A DNA stretch of 23,996 nt from Bacteroidota bacterium (GTDB taxonomy: Bacteria; Bacteroidota; Bacteroidia; Chitinophagales; Chitinophagaceae): contig JAEWJV010000279.1 in assembly GCA_023386395.1 (NCBI GenBank), positions 1 through 23,996 of the forward strand, in the 5' to 3' direction. Below the pieces are notes generated by a model. It saw only the letters and a list, made by a program, of their open reading frames with translations, did not search any database and was not told where the DNA came from. Positions within the stretch are counted from its first letter, which is position 1; the number at the start of each line of letters is the position of its first letter. Of the stretch, positions 7,780 through 15,497 are shown piece by piece. The position numbers and the translations under genes are program-made.

Positions 7780-8727
7780 TTAATCAATCTCACTCAAAGA
7801 TTGTAAAATTAATGAATCAACTATTATCACTTCTCCGGAAAACTTTAATAGCGTTTTCAAAAATTCACCGTTTTCTTTTGAAGTACAATTTAGCTTGCCA
7901 TATCTGATAACCCCTTTCACTTCGCGTTCATCAATCTTAACACTAACAACTTCACAGTTATTATCTGAAACATCTTCAATGGGGGTGTACATATTGCCTG
8001 GATAAGGCAGTGCTTGATTTACTTTGCGTAGAAAGATTAAATAGTTTTGCAAGTCGCAATGAAACTCATCAATATTTCCAAGATCACGATTTTTAAAAGC
8101 ATGAATTGCATTTCGACGATACTGAATTTTTGAAATCCAATCCAACCAATTTATTTCGCCCTGATTACTCCATATTTCTTTTGCATTTACAGGTAATACA
8201 TGGCTAATAAAAAAAAGACGCAGCTTTTCAAGCATGAGTTCGTCGGGAGATAGCGTGTTCCCTTTTTTATCTTTAAATGACTTGAATTCATTAGTCAAGT
8301 TTTGGGATTGATAAACCTTGTAATAAACAGACAAATATATTTTTAACACGCCCTCAATCAAACTTCCTAATGTTGCCCAAGCTAAAATCAATAAACCGCT
8401 TTCGTTGTTCGTTTCATCTGCAAATAAATTTAATTGACGTGCAAGCGAAGCTTGCCAATCTAATCTTGACTTAGATAATAAGTTTGCTGCTTCCATAGGT
8501 GCCCAACCATCTGCACTTTTCCAAAAATTTGTTATTCCTTCAGTTAAAGTAATAATCCTTTTTATTGTGTCTTTAATTAGGAATTTCCTATCATCTGTTG
8601 GGTTCATCAACGAATGCTTCAAATACGTTGAGGATATTTCATGTTCTTCCTTTTTTGTTGTTATAGTTTCGGAAATTGTATAACCGTCAGATTTTGATGT
8701 TTTAATTGTTGAGGCAATAATTTTCAC
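7780..8727 (-). CDS. HEPN-type protein, candidate ribonuclease of a conflict system
   Basis: The protein has 315 residues with a GTG start at 8725-8727; the next in-frame ATG is at codon 41. It is predominantly helical from ~75 to 240. The core LLSKSRLDWQASLARQLNLF (83-102), LAWATLGSLIEGVLKIYLSV (115-134) and IQYRRNAIHAF (201-211) has the arrangement of a HEPN four-helix bundle, with R204-x4-H209 as the RNase-type motif and Asn206 within it. HEPN proteins of this type are common in toxin-antitoxin, abortive infection and restriction loci, where they cut RNA. The N-terminal ~75 and C-terminal ~75 residues (beta-rich, ending IVDSLILQSLSEID) are unassigned. No nucleotidyltransferase partner lies beside it. 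It stands alone between non-coding stretches. The HEPN call rests on the motif and helix pattern only. Confidence 0.6.
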   Translation of the reverse strand: MKIIASTIKTSKSDGYTISETITTKKEEHEISSTYLKHSLMNPTDDRKFLIKDTIKRIITLTEGITNFWKSADGWAPMEAANLLSKSRLDWQASLARQLNLFADETNNESGLLILAWATLGSLIEGVLKIYLSVYYKVYQSQNLTNEFKSFKDKKGNTLSPDELMLEKLRLFFISHVLPVNAKEIWSNQGEINWLDWISKIQYRRNAIHAFKNRDLGNIDEFHCDLQNYLIFLRKVNQALPYPGNMYTPIEDVSDNNCEVVSVKIDEREVKGVIRYGKLNCTSKENGEFLKTLLKFSGEVIIVDSLILQSLSEID

Positions 8728-8761
8728 AAAAGCAATTTATATAAGTTATGTAAAGGAAGTA

Positions 8762-8769
8762 CAAAGGTA
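8762..8769 (-). promoter_or_regulatory. Minus-strand -7 element TACCTTTG for the HEPN-type gene
   Basis: On the minus strand TACCTTTG fits TAnnTTTG exactly and lies 34 bp before the GTG start, giving a leader of roughly 25-30 nt. A T-rich stretch (TTCTTTT) about 15-20 bp upstream could serve as a weak -33 region. Confidence 0.5.
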
Positions 8770-9148
8770 ATAGCGCCTGCGGCTAAAAGAAGCTCAGCCC
8801 GTGCCGCACACTTGACGGCACAGTAGCTAAGCCGGCTTCGCCGACAAAGCCAATGAAGAGAGGTACGAACGAAATTGGCTGCGAGTGCCTGCCATCAGTG
8901 CTGGATAAAAAGCCATATCATGGCGATAGACAGCAACGTATTACGCAAGGGTTTGGCGTGTGTTTTTGTTTTCATGAAGCCATATGCGATGGAAAAAAAC
9001 CATGACAAACCCGAAGCTATGGCAGGCATGCAAGGCGAGCACAAATATGGGCAGCGAGTGGACTGAATGCGACTGGAGTGAATGTAGGACGTAGTGTAGC
9101 GGAATGGAACCCAGTGCGTATTGTAGCGGTGGCTTGCGAAAGGAATGT

Positions 9149-9190
9149 GCATTCCCGCATTACTTAGCTATGAGCATAGCTGCGGGATGC
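9149..9190. repeat. Nested hairpin
   Basis: The inner stem AGCTAT-gagc-ATAGCT (9166-9181) sits inside outer arms GCATTCCCGC (9149-9158) and GCGGGATGC (9182-9190), which pair with a single-nucleotide bulge. The right arm of the inner stem abuts the outer arm directly, while 7 nt separate them on the left side. The fold is possible on either strand. Confidence 0.45.
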
Positions 9191-9341
9191 CATGCCTTGA
9201 AGCAATTATATAGCTACGAACGAGGTGTAATGAAGTGTAACGAGGACGAAATGAACAAAGCGGCATGAAGGACACAGTAGCTGCCGTGAGGAATGAAGCG
9301 GAACGCAATAAAGTATGATAAACTGCGAAGCACCTGAAAGG

Positions 9342-9402
9342 CATTGCAGCTAAAAGCAAACCATAAAAGAGACAAATAAATATCTTGCTTTTTGCTGCAA
9401 TG
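9342..9402. repeat. 18-bp inverted repeat (17/18) with 25-bp spacer
   Basis: CATTGCAGCTAAAAGCAA (9342-9359) pairs with TTGCTTTTTGCTGCAATG (9385-9402) at 17 of 18 positions. A second, overlapping complementarity exists between CAAACCAT (9357-9364) and ATGGTTTG (9400-9407), so two alternative folds compete. It lies about 80 bp beyond the stop of the four-gene minus-strand operon and could end its transcript, though no long T-run follows on that strand. Confidence 0.5.
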
Positions 9403-9483
9403 GTTTGGCATATCTTTTTGCTGACGCTGAAATGACGAACAGCTTATTACCTTTAATTAGTAAGTTTTACCGTAATTCAAATA

Positions 9484-11343
9484 TCACTTTGTCTTAATTT
9501 TTCTCAAACTATCTCTCAACAAAAATGTATCACGAACGTAATTTGCATTAATACTGTCAAGCCTTTTTTTAAGCGTTTGCTGTTTGTTATTTAATTGTTT
9601 GTTTTGATTGGCGAGATAATGTTTTTGTTTATAATTTACATAAAGTATACTTATCGAAATAATGAGAAGGGCGATTAATGTCCAAAAGACCATTTGATGC
9701 TTTTTCAAGCGCTCCCTTATAATCGGATAATCACTTTTAATTGATTGAATTTTCAATTTATTTAATAGGCACCTATCTGAAAATTTTAATGTGCCTAAAG
9801 TTTTTGATCGTTCAAAGAGTTGCTTTTCTCTGCCAGCATTTTTAAATAACTGCATATAAGATTTAATCTCTCCTTTTTTAAATTCTATCTCCGCTGGATT
9901 TTTTTCAAAAACGATGTCACTTAATTTGTCATTATTGAATTGATTAAATGCATAGAGTTTGCTAAATGGATATTTAGCAGAAGCAAGTATCTTATTCCTT
10001 AAATATGAAATCTTATTGTCTTCCCCCTCTTTAGCAGTAAGATTTAAATGTTCAATATCATTTACAGTTTCTAATGTTGGTTTAATAATTTCAAAATCTT
10101 CATCCTTGATTTGAGAAAAGGCAGTAATGACTTGAGCTTCCGACAGATTGCTTAAATGATTTAGTATCATCCAACGTCTATGATCTTTTAAAATCAAATC
10201 AAAGATTTCATCTTTATTTTCCGTGATCTTTTCATTTTTCCAAGCAATCTCAAGCACTGCTGTATTAAATGCTTCTTGATTAACTCTTTTTAAGAACAAG
10301 TATTCAGAAAATGCCTTTTGAATGCTGTTGTCATCAACCATGTGTTTTGCAAGCGTTTCAACAGGAATATGAGAAAGACTTTTTCTATCGAATTGCAAGA
10401 CTTTTTCAAGTAAATGCTTATGCGTTTTATAATAGTATGGTGCTAGTGATGCAAGCCGCTCTTTGAAATTGTCTTCAAAGAGAAACGAAGCCTCTTCAAA
10501 CAAACTGTTGCATAGGTCAAAAACCCGATCTATTTTATTTTTAGATTCTGTTTTAGCATAGTGTATTAGGTTCTCCAAAGCTTCATTGCAGTATTCAAAC
10601 TGAAGTAACCAGGCAGCCCTTTTGTAATATTCTCGATGATTTTTTAATGAGGAAATATGTTCGGTGTTTAGACGCGTTGCAAGTTTGTTTATAACTTCCA
10701 ATATCAAAGTATTTGGATCGTTAGTTTTCTCTACATGAGAAGCATAGACACACAAGTTCGTGTTGGAAAAAGCTCTAAAGTTGTCCTCATTAACGTTATA
10801 AGCTGAAATAAATAATTCATGAAAAACATTATTGCTGTCAAGCAATTGCAATAAACTGTCAAATTGCAAATCGTAAGTTGTTGTTAAGAATGTTTTGTTA
10901 CAAATTACAGCTTGATAAATTTTTTTTACCAATTCAAAATCATATTCAGAATTACTATTCTTTTTGAATCGCGGATAAACAAATTCTATTGATTCCCCAA
11001 CAGCTATTTGTTTTAATGGATTTAGCTTAATGAACTCTCCTACATGTTGCCAAGATTTGAATTTGTCTTCTGGTAAAAAATGAATTTCAATCCTATGATA
11101 TTCTCTGCTTGCTGACGGAGTTGTAAACCGATCTTGAAAGCGAATGAGAACATATGTGTCATACATCTTAAGAAGGCAAACTTGTTCACCCTCAAACTGT
11201 TTTAAACCTGCAGGCACGAAAAAATTTTGCAGTTGTTGAATAAGCTCGTATAATTCACTTCTAAGAGTATTTAAGCTATACTGCAAATCCACCAACCCTG
11301 CTTGGTTATCATACGAACCCAATATTTTATAGGAATGCTCCAC
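9484..11343 (-). CDS. C-terminally anchored partner of the GTPase, possibly GAP1-like
   Basis: This 619-residue protein ends the four-gene operon. Its GTG start (11341-11343) overlaps the GTPase stop TAG by one base (TAGTG), so translation is probably coupled. Residues ~1-170 are mixed alpha/beta and include YVLIRF and a REYHRIEIHF strand (~100-109). Residues ~170-540 are helical and charged, like a helical-repeat body. One membrane segment (about 551-571, MVFWTLIALLIISISILYVN) follows a basic stretch RERLKKHQ, which places the large N-terminal part in the cytoplasm. The last ~48 residues, rich in Gln, Asn and Lys with heptad-like spacing (coiled coil), would lie outside. Pairing with a P-loop GTPase and the N-terminal layout recall GAP1 proteins of GTPase-based conflict systems. 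That is inference; I see no diagnostic motif. Confidence 0.7.
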   Translation of the reverse strand: MEHSYKILGSYDNQAGLVDLQYSLNTLRSELYELIQQLQNFFVPAGLKQFEGEQVCLLKMYDTYVLIRFQDRFTTPSASREYHRIEIHFLPEDKFKSWQHVGEFIKLNPLKQIAVGESIEFVYPRFKKNSNSEYDFELVKKIYQAVICNKTFLTTTYDLQFDSLLQLLDSNNVFHELFISAYNVNEDNFRAFSNTNLCVYASHVEKTNDPNTLILEVINKLATRLNTEHISSLKNHREYYKRAAWLLQFEYCNEALENLIHYAKTESKNKIDRVFDLCNSLFEEASFLFEDNFKERLASLAPYYYKTHKHLLEKVLQFDRKSLSHIPVETLAKHMVDDNSIQKAFSEYLFLKRVNQEAFNTAVLEIAWKNEKITENKDEIFDLILKDHRRWMILNHLSNLSEAQVITAFSQIKDEDFEIIKPTLETVNDIEHLNLTAKEGEDNKISYLRNKILASAKYPFSKLYAFNQFNNDKLSDIVFEKNPAEIEFKKGEIKSYMQLFKNAGREKQLFERSKTLGTLKFSDRCLLNKLKIQSIKSDYPIIRERLKKHQMVFWTLIALLIISISILYVNYKQKHYLANQNKQLNNKQQTLKKRLDSINANYVRDTFLLRDSLRKIKTK

Positions 11344-12560
11344 TAAAAAGTTTTTGCCTTGTAATAAAGATGTTTTAGAAGTTCGTCCGTAATTTTCAAA
11401 TTTCCAAGGTCATCAATTGGGATGTCGTTATTATAAAGAATGGTTGAAAGTAATTCTCTAACACCTATACTTCTTCGCTTCGAATTTCTTTCTCTATTCC
11501 ACCTGCCTGTTTCTAAAGGAATAAATCTGCTGCCTCTTTTTTCATCGTAATATAAACAGCAAGACGCGACGAAGTCTAAGTAATTGGCATTTTCTGAAAA
11601 CATGTCTCCACCATGCGCCTCTTCTAAAAGTGTGCTTAACTGATTAATCCTACTTGTATCCAACACTTGTGCATTCCCTAATGTACTGTTTTGAAAATCC
11701 TTTATCATATTAGAATAAAACTCTTCAAAATGCTCAAAGTGTCGAAGATTGGGCAGCTCACTATTTAAATATTCATCAATTTTTGTTATTACTCTATAAT
11801 AATTTTTATCTCCGAAGTTTTTCATTTGTGCTATATCAGCAGGAGATAATTGTCGTGTGTCGTTGGAGTTGCCCGAACGACAATATATTAAGTCCGTCGC
11901 ATAACAGCAGTAAAGAAATGATAGGAAAAATCGTTTTAGATTATTCATCTTAGTATTAAAATTTTGATCTCTAATTAACTGATGATCCCTTAAAATCTTA
12001 CTTACTTCATTCTCAAAAGCATCCCAAGATTCGAAATTTGATTCTACAGGGTTATGTTCCCAATATGTATCTGTTATATGTACATGCTTTTTGCAAATAA
12101 TTGTAAACGGAGTAGTTGTTGGAGGAAGGTCTTGATGAAGTCGTTCAAAAAATGGATTAAAAGCTTCTCCGGGAATATTGTAAAAAGTTATAAAAAAGCT
12201 TTCTTTTTTTCCATCCATAATCACAGAAGCATAAACCTCGGGAATTCCACTGGTACTCAGCTGTGTTTGATTAGTAGGAGGATTGTGTATTTTAGATTCT
12301 ACATCCCCACACAAGCTCGAAGGGCTAACCATATATGGTGAATTGTTAATCCATTGATCTTGGATTTTTATTTTACGATTTTTAATTGTAAAACCAATAC
12401 CGTTATCACTCAACTTTATTAATCTATATCTGTTTGAAATAATTGGATTATAATTTTCATAGAAGAATCTGGCAAGAGATTCCATTATGAAAGTTTTACC
12501 ACTTCCCGGATCGCCAACTAAAGCGATGTTTATACATTTCAGGTAATTATTTTCTCCCAT
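11343..12560 (-). CDS. P-loop GTPase of a membrane-associated conflict-type operon
   Basis: The protein has 405 residues with an ATG at 12558-12560, overlapping the upstream gene's stop by 14 bp. G1 is GDPGSGKT (16-23). The G3 region is FYNIPGE (126-132), where the usual Asp of DxxGE is Asn128. G4 is TKID (259-262), a form of [NT]KxD that indicates guanine specificity. The extra N-terminal strand block and the insert at 65-115 set it apart from ribosome-type GTPases. The helical C-terminal part (~300-405) has no assigned domain. No membrane segment is present, so it is a soluble switch that would act with the anchored 619-aa protein encoded immediately downstream. The Asn in G3 may slow or abolish hydrolysis. 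A metallochaperone-type or ABC ATPase is excluded by the TKID motif and the lack of a signature loop. Confidence 0.75.
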   Translation of the reverse strand: MGENNYLKCINIALVGDPGSGKTFIMESLARFFYENYNPIISNRYRLIKLSDNGIGFTIKNRKIKIQDQWINNSPYMVSPSSLCGDVESKIHNPPTNQTQLSTSGIPEVYASVIMDGKKESFFITFYNIPGEAFNPFFERLHQDLPPTTTPFTIICKKHVHITDTYWEHNPVESNFESWDAFENEVSKILRDHQLIRDQNFNTKMNNLKRFFLSFLYCCYATDLIYCRSGNSNDTRQLSPADIAQMKNFGDKNYYRVITKIDEYLNSELPNLRHFEHFEEFYSNMIKDFQNSTLGNAQVLDTSRINQLSTLLEEAHGGDMFSENANYLDFVASCCLYYDEKRGSRFIPLETGRWNRERNSKRRSIGVRELLSTILYNNDIPIDDLGNLKITDELLKHLYYKAKTF

Positions 12561-15495
12561 GTTGGTCAGTTATAAGCAAAATAGAAAATAAAATAATTGT
12601 ATCAAGCGCTTCGCCGACACTGTCTTGCCCCATACCATACATTAGCCTTCCGGTAAAAGGAACGATGTCATAATAAGACAGTAAAAGCCATGTAGCATTT
12701 CCTAAAATAATGCTTGCTGCAATAATTCGTACGATACCGGAAATTGTTAATACAGGTTTTAATGGCGTATGGCGATCCATTTCATAAAATCGATTAGGTG
12801 CTACAGAAAGTTTAATTACCCATAAAAACAACAACCATAAAACTGCGAGATAAGCAAGATTAAATAGCATAGCTATAGGTTTGCTTATTTTTGAAATTAC
12901 TGTTCCTGGATAGCTCAAATCGTTACGCATAACACCTGTGCCAGGCTGACTTAAAATACTGCTGAAAGCGTATTTATTGAAATCCTCTTTACTTTCTACA
13001 TTTTTTCCCAAAACAGCAAAAAATTGCGCTTGACCTTCGGCGGTTGTATTACCATTTTCCCGCACTTTATTAAAACTGTAAAACGCTGTGATTCTTGACT
13101 CAAATCTGTCGTTAGGGTTATATTGAATATTGGCTATGAAAGAATACATGTACATAGATAACACTATGAATACCACGATCATGATAATAGCTTTCGTGAT
13201 ATTAAATTTTTTCAGTGTATGCCAATGAAACTCAAATCGCTTGTGATCGACGCTTAAACTTGTTTGGTAATTAAAAGCATATAGAAAAGAAATGATGATG
13301 AATAAAGCTAAAAATGGAACAAGAATATTAATTAAATATCCTGAATCGCCTTTAATAAAAACCGGAACCAGTATTAATATGCCAAAACCCATTAGAAACA
13401 AAGGAAGCACTCTGTAAAAACTGCTTACTATATTATAAATAACATACCACCACCAATTTCTAAACTTCAATATGAAAAACCATTCTTTCATATCTTTTGG
13501 TGCAAATGCGGAAATTCTTGAATGGTCAAACTTTTTATTACTTACAAAAACAGTTTTTTCCCCTGCAATTTTAAGAACGAGTAACGCTAATATAACTCCT
13601 ATTAAAATTAACGAGGTTTTCCAAGTGATTACACCAAACCAAGCCATTATAAGAGGCGCAGCAATTGTAAGCGCAAATAAAAATTGTGCAATCGATTTTT
13701 TTTGTTGCACATGTATTATAAAATGTTTTGCCAAATTAGAAATACCATACAATAGCAACAGTGTGGATAAAACCCATGTGCTATTAGTGTATAGAGAAGG
13801 AATAATTAAATAAAACCCTAACAGCAAAGTAAAAAAACCAACCGGTGAAGATTTAATGAATTTGTGATTTTTGAATACAAATGTTATTACGTCAATAAAC
13901 AGAATAACGAGAACAAGGTCTATTATTGCTCCAATTTGCCGGTTGTTTGTAATCGGTTCAAAGTTCTCTCCGTTAAGAATAAAAATATTTGATAACCTAA
14001 GAGGTTCAACCGGAATAAAACAATATTTAAAATAAATGATTGCCGCAAAAGTTGCAACTAATAAAGGCACACCACAAAAAGTAAAAATAAATAGCCGTGT
14101 GCTCTTATCGTTCTTAATATTTTTTTGATTTAAAAAAGTTATACTAAAAATAAATAAGCTCACTGCACAAGTGACTAAAAGGCTAATAATTGCACTACTC
14201 TCAAAATATTGATAATAGTAGGGACTCGTATAATTAAGATGAAATCCTATATAACACCTCATGCAACCCAAAAAAAACAGCACTCCGAAAATCATATAAA
14301 TAAGGTATGCAAAACCTTTGGTTTCACTATAGCCTTCTGTATTGTCATATATACTAAACCATTTAAAGAACGTGCTGTTCTTGTTAATAAGCGCACCGTT
14401 AAAAAAAAGGAAGTAGAGTGCAAGCATAAATAGCGACAAGGAATTTGCAGCTATTATGTAAAACACCACACTACCAGCGGAGTACTTATTCAGTTTTGTG
14501 TCTGCATTTTCAGGCGATGAATTATTTAATACAATGTTTTCATTTTTAACTTGTCCCAATTCAATTTTCTCCTTTGAAAAACTTGGAACAAAAAAATCAG
14601 AATTTAAAAAATTTGCTTGGTTAAGTTGCTTAATGTTTATTATGCTGTTGCCTGTCTTTACAGTATCTTTCAAAAATATTCCGTTAATGACAGGCTTATC
14701 GAATGCAACACTGCCTTGTTCAAAATAAAGGGAAGAAGCACCCCACGATGTAAACTTTTCTTTTACCGTTGTTCTTGCTGTAAAGGAGCTGTCAAGTGAT
14801 AGCCAATAATCATTCTTTTGGATTGTATCATAAAACTGAGTTCGTATAGTTTTAAAGAAAGTAAACTTATTGATTGGCATATTTTCTAAAAAAGTACCTG
14901 ATATGGTCGGATAGACATTTTTATTATTGACAATAACAGGAACGCTATCTAAAAGAATTAAAAAAATGCTATCATTATTTTCTTTCTTCCTTACTATAAT
15001 ACTTTTTAAAGATTGTGTGAAAGTGTCAATAAAGTGCTTCCGATAGAAATAGTCCCTGCAACTTATGTACTGAAAATCTTTGTTAGCAAAGAGATTTTTT
15101 ATAAAAGAAAAATCAAGTGTGTCTTCGCCGTTCTGTTGTTGAAAGCTGATCGTATGATTTTCATCAATTTTAAATTCGTTTAGAGTACAGTCATTAATTT
15201 TTAAATATTCAACTTTATTTAAGCGCCATGATACTGGTTTTGCTTCATTGTCATAGTAAACTGATAACGTATTAGAATCTAATGCAGGAAAATAAATGTC
15301 CTCCTGCTTTCCGACGGTAAAAGTTGTATTTGGGTTTACGTTTATTTTAAAAACTGAAATGATATACATGTCCTTGACTGTGAATAAAACCAAAAGCAGT
15401 GGCGATATTATAGCTACAACTATAAACCATACGCAAAACTTTTTAAGCTTACTCCAGTTTTTATATTTAGGATATAAAGACATATTGCCAACCAC
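12547..15495 (-). CDS. Large polytopic membrane protein, C-terminal part SEDS (FtsW/RodA)-like
   Basis: The protein has 982 residues. Start options are GTG at 15493-15495 (AAGG eight bases upstream, two bases after the previous stop) or ATG at 15481-15483; I keep the GTG. A first membrane segment (~20-40) is followed by an extracytoplasmic domain (~41-340), then about fifteen more segments between ~343 and 976. The last third resembles SEDS glycosyltransferases: a large loop with DRFESRITAFYSF...AEGQAQFFAV (797-828), compared with the RodA loop Q-RI-AF-dP...GyQ-xQs, and a final pair LLLSYYDIVPFTGRLMYGMG-QDSV (937-960), compared with GLLPxTGxxLPFxSYGGSS. SEDS proteins polymerise peptidoglycan from lipid II and work with a class B PBP; such a PBP-like gene is immediately upstream. 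The protein is far longer than FtsW/RodA (~400 aa). The SEDS call is by eye. Confidence 0.6.
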   Translation of the reverse strand: MVGNMSLYPKYKNWSKLKKFCVWFIVVAIISPLLLVLFTVKDMYIISVFKINVNPNTTFTVGKQEDIYFPALDSNTLSVYYDNEAKPVSWRLNKVEYLKINDCTLNEFKIDENHTISFQQQNGEDTLDFSFIKNLFANKDFQYISCRDYFYRKHFIDTFTQSLKSIIVRKKENNDSIFLILLDSVPVIVNNKNVYPTISGTFLENMPINKFTFFKTIRTQFYDTIQKNDYWLSLDSSFTARTTVKEKFTSWGASSLYFEQGSVAFDKPVINGIFLKDTVKTGNSIINIKQLNQANFLNSDFFVPSFSKEKIELGQVKNENIVLNNSSPENADTKLNKYSAGSVVFYIIAANSLSLFMLALYFLFFNGALINKNSTFFKWFSIYDNTEGYSETKGFAYLIYMIFGVLFFLGCMRCYIGFHLNYTSPYYYQYFESSAIISLLVTCAVSLFIFSITFLNQKNIKNDKSTRLFIFTFCGVPLLVATFAAIIYFKYCFIPVEPLRLSNIFILNGENFEPITNNRQIGAIIDLVLVILFIDVITFVFKNHKFIKSSPVGFFTLLLGFYLIIPSLYTNSTWVLSTLLLLYGISNLAKHFIIHVQQKKSIAQFLFALTIAAPLIMAWFGVITWKTSLILIGVILALLVLKIAGEKTVFVSNKKFDHSRISAFAPKDMKEWFFILKFRNWWWYVIYNIVSSFYRVLPLFLMGFGILILVPVFIKGDSGYLINILVPFLALFIIISFLYAFNYQTSLSVDHKRFEFHWHTLKKFNITKAIIMIVVFIVLSMYMYSFIANIQYNPNDRFESRITAFYSFNKVRENGNTTAEGQAQFFAVLGKNVESKEDFNKYAFSSILSQPGTGVMRNDLSYPGTVISKISKPIAMLFNLAYLAVLWLLFLWVIKLSVAPNRFYEMDRHTPLKPVLTISGIVRIIAASIILGNATWLLLSYYDIVPFTGRLMYGMGQDSVGEALDTIILFSILLITDQHGRK

Positions 15496-15497
15496 GG

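Larger units (their letters stand above)
8728..9483. other. Structured non-coding region, 756 bp
   Basis: There is no supported gene: the open frames here have poor composition and are on both strands. The sequence is more GC-rich than its flanks. From about 9060 to 9340 the plus strand is unusually purine-rich, with recurring GAA(T/C)GAA- and GTGTAACG-like words. Dyads are dense: GTGCCG/CGGCAC (8801-8821), CGGC-TTC-GCCG (8833-8843), a nested hairpin at 9149-9190 and a long inverted repeat at 9342-9402. It may be a structured RNA locus, a remnant of a mobile element, or an island boundary. I cannot decide from sequence alone. Confidence 0.45.

Noticed and set aside
8875..9066. Open frame of 63 codons on the plus strand and overlapping frames on the minus strand
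   Set aside because: The composition is unlike neighbouring proteins, it overlaps hairpins and purine-rich sequence, and no conserved-looking segment is visible.
6964..9483. Insertion sequence or transposase in the repeat-rich middle region
   Set aside because: No transposase reading frame or terminal inverted repeats with target duplications are visible; the repeats are short and diverged.
12054..12341. Open frames of 60-113 codons antisense to the GTPase, SEDS-like and PBP-like genes
   Set aside because: These are mirror frames of long, well-supported minus-strand genes and show no protein-like motifs.
11343..12560. Reading the P-loop protein as an AAA+ or ABC ATPase
   Set aside because: The TKID motif and PGE after the second strand fit a GTPase; there is no ABC signature, sensor or arginine-finger pattern.
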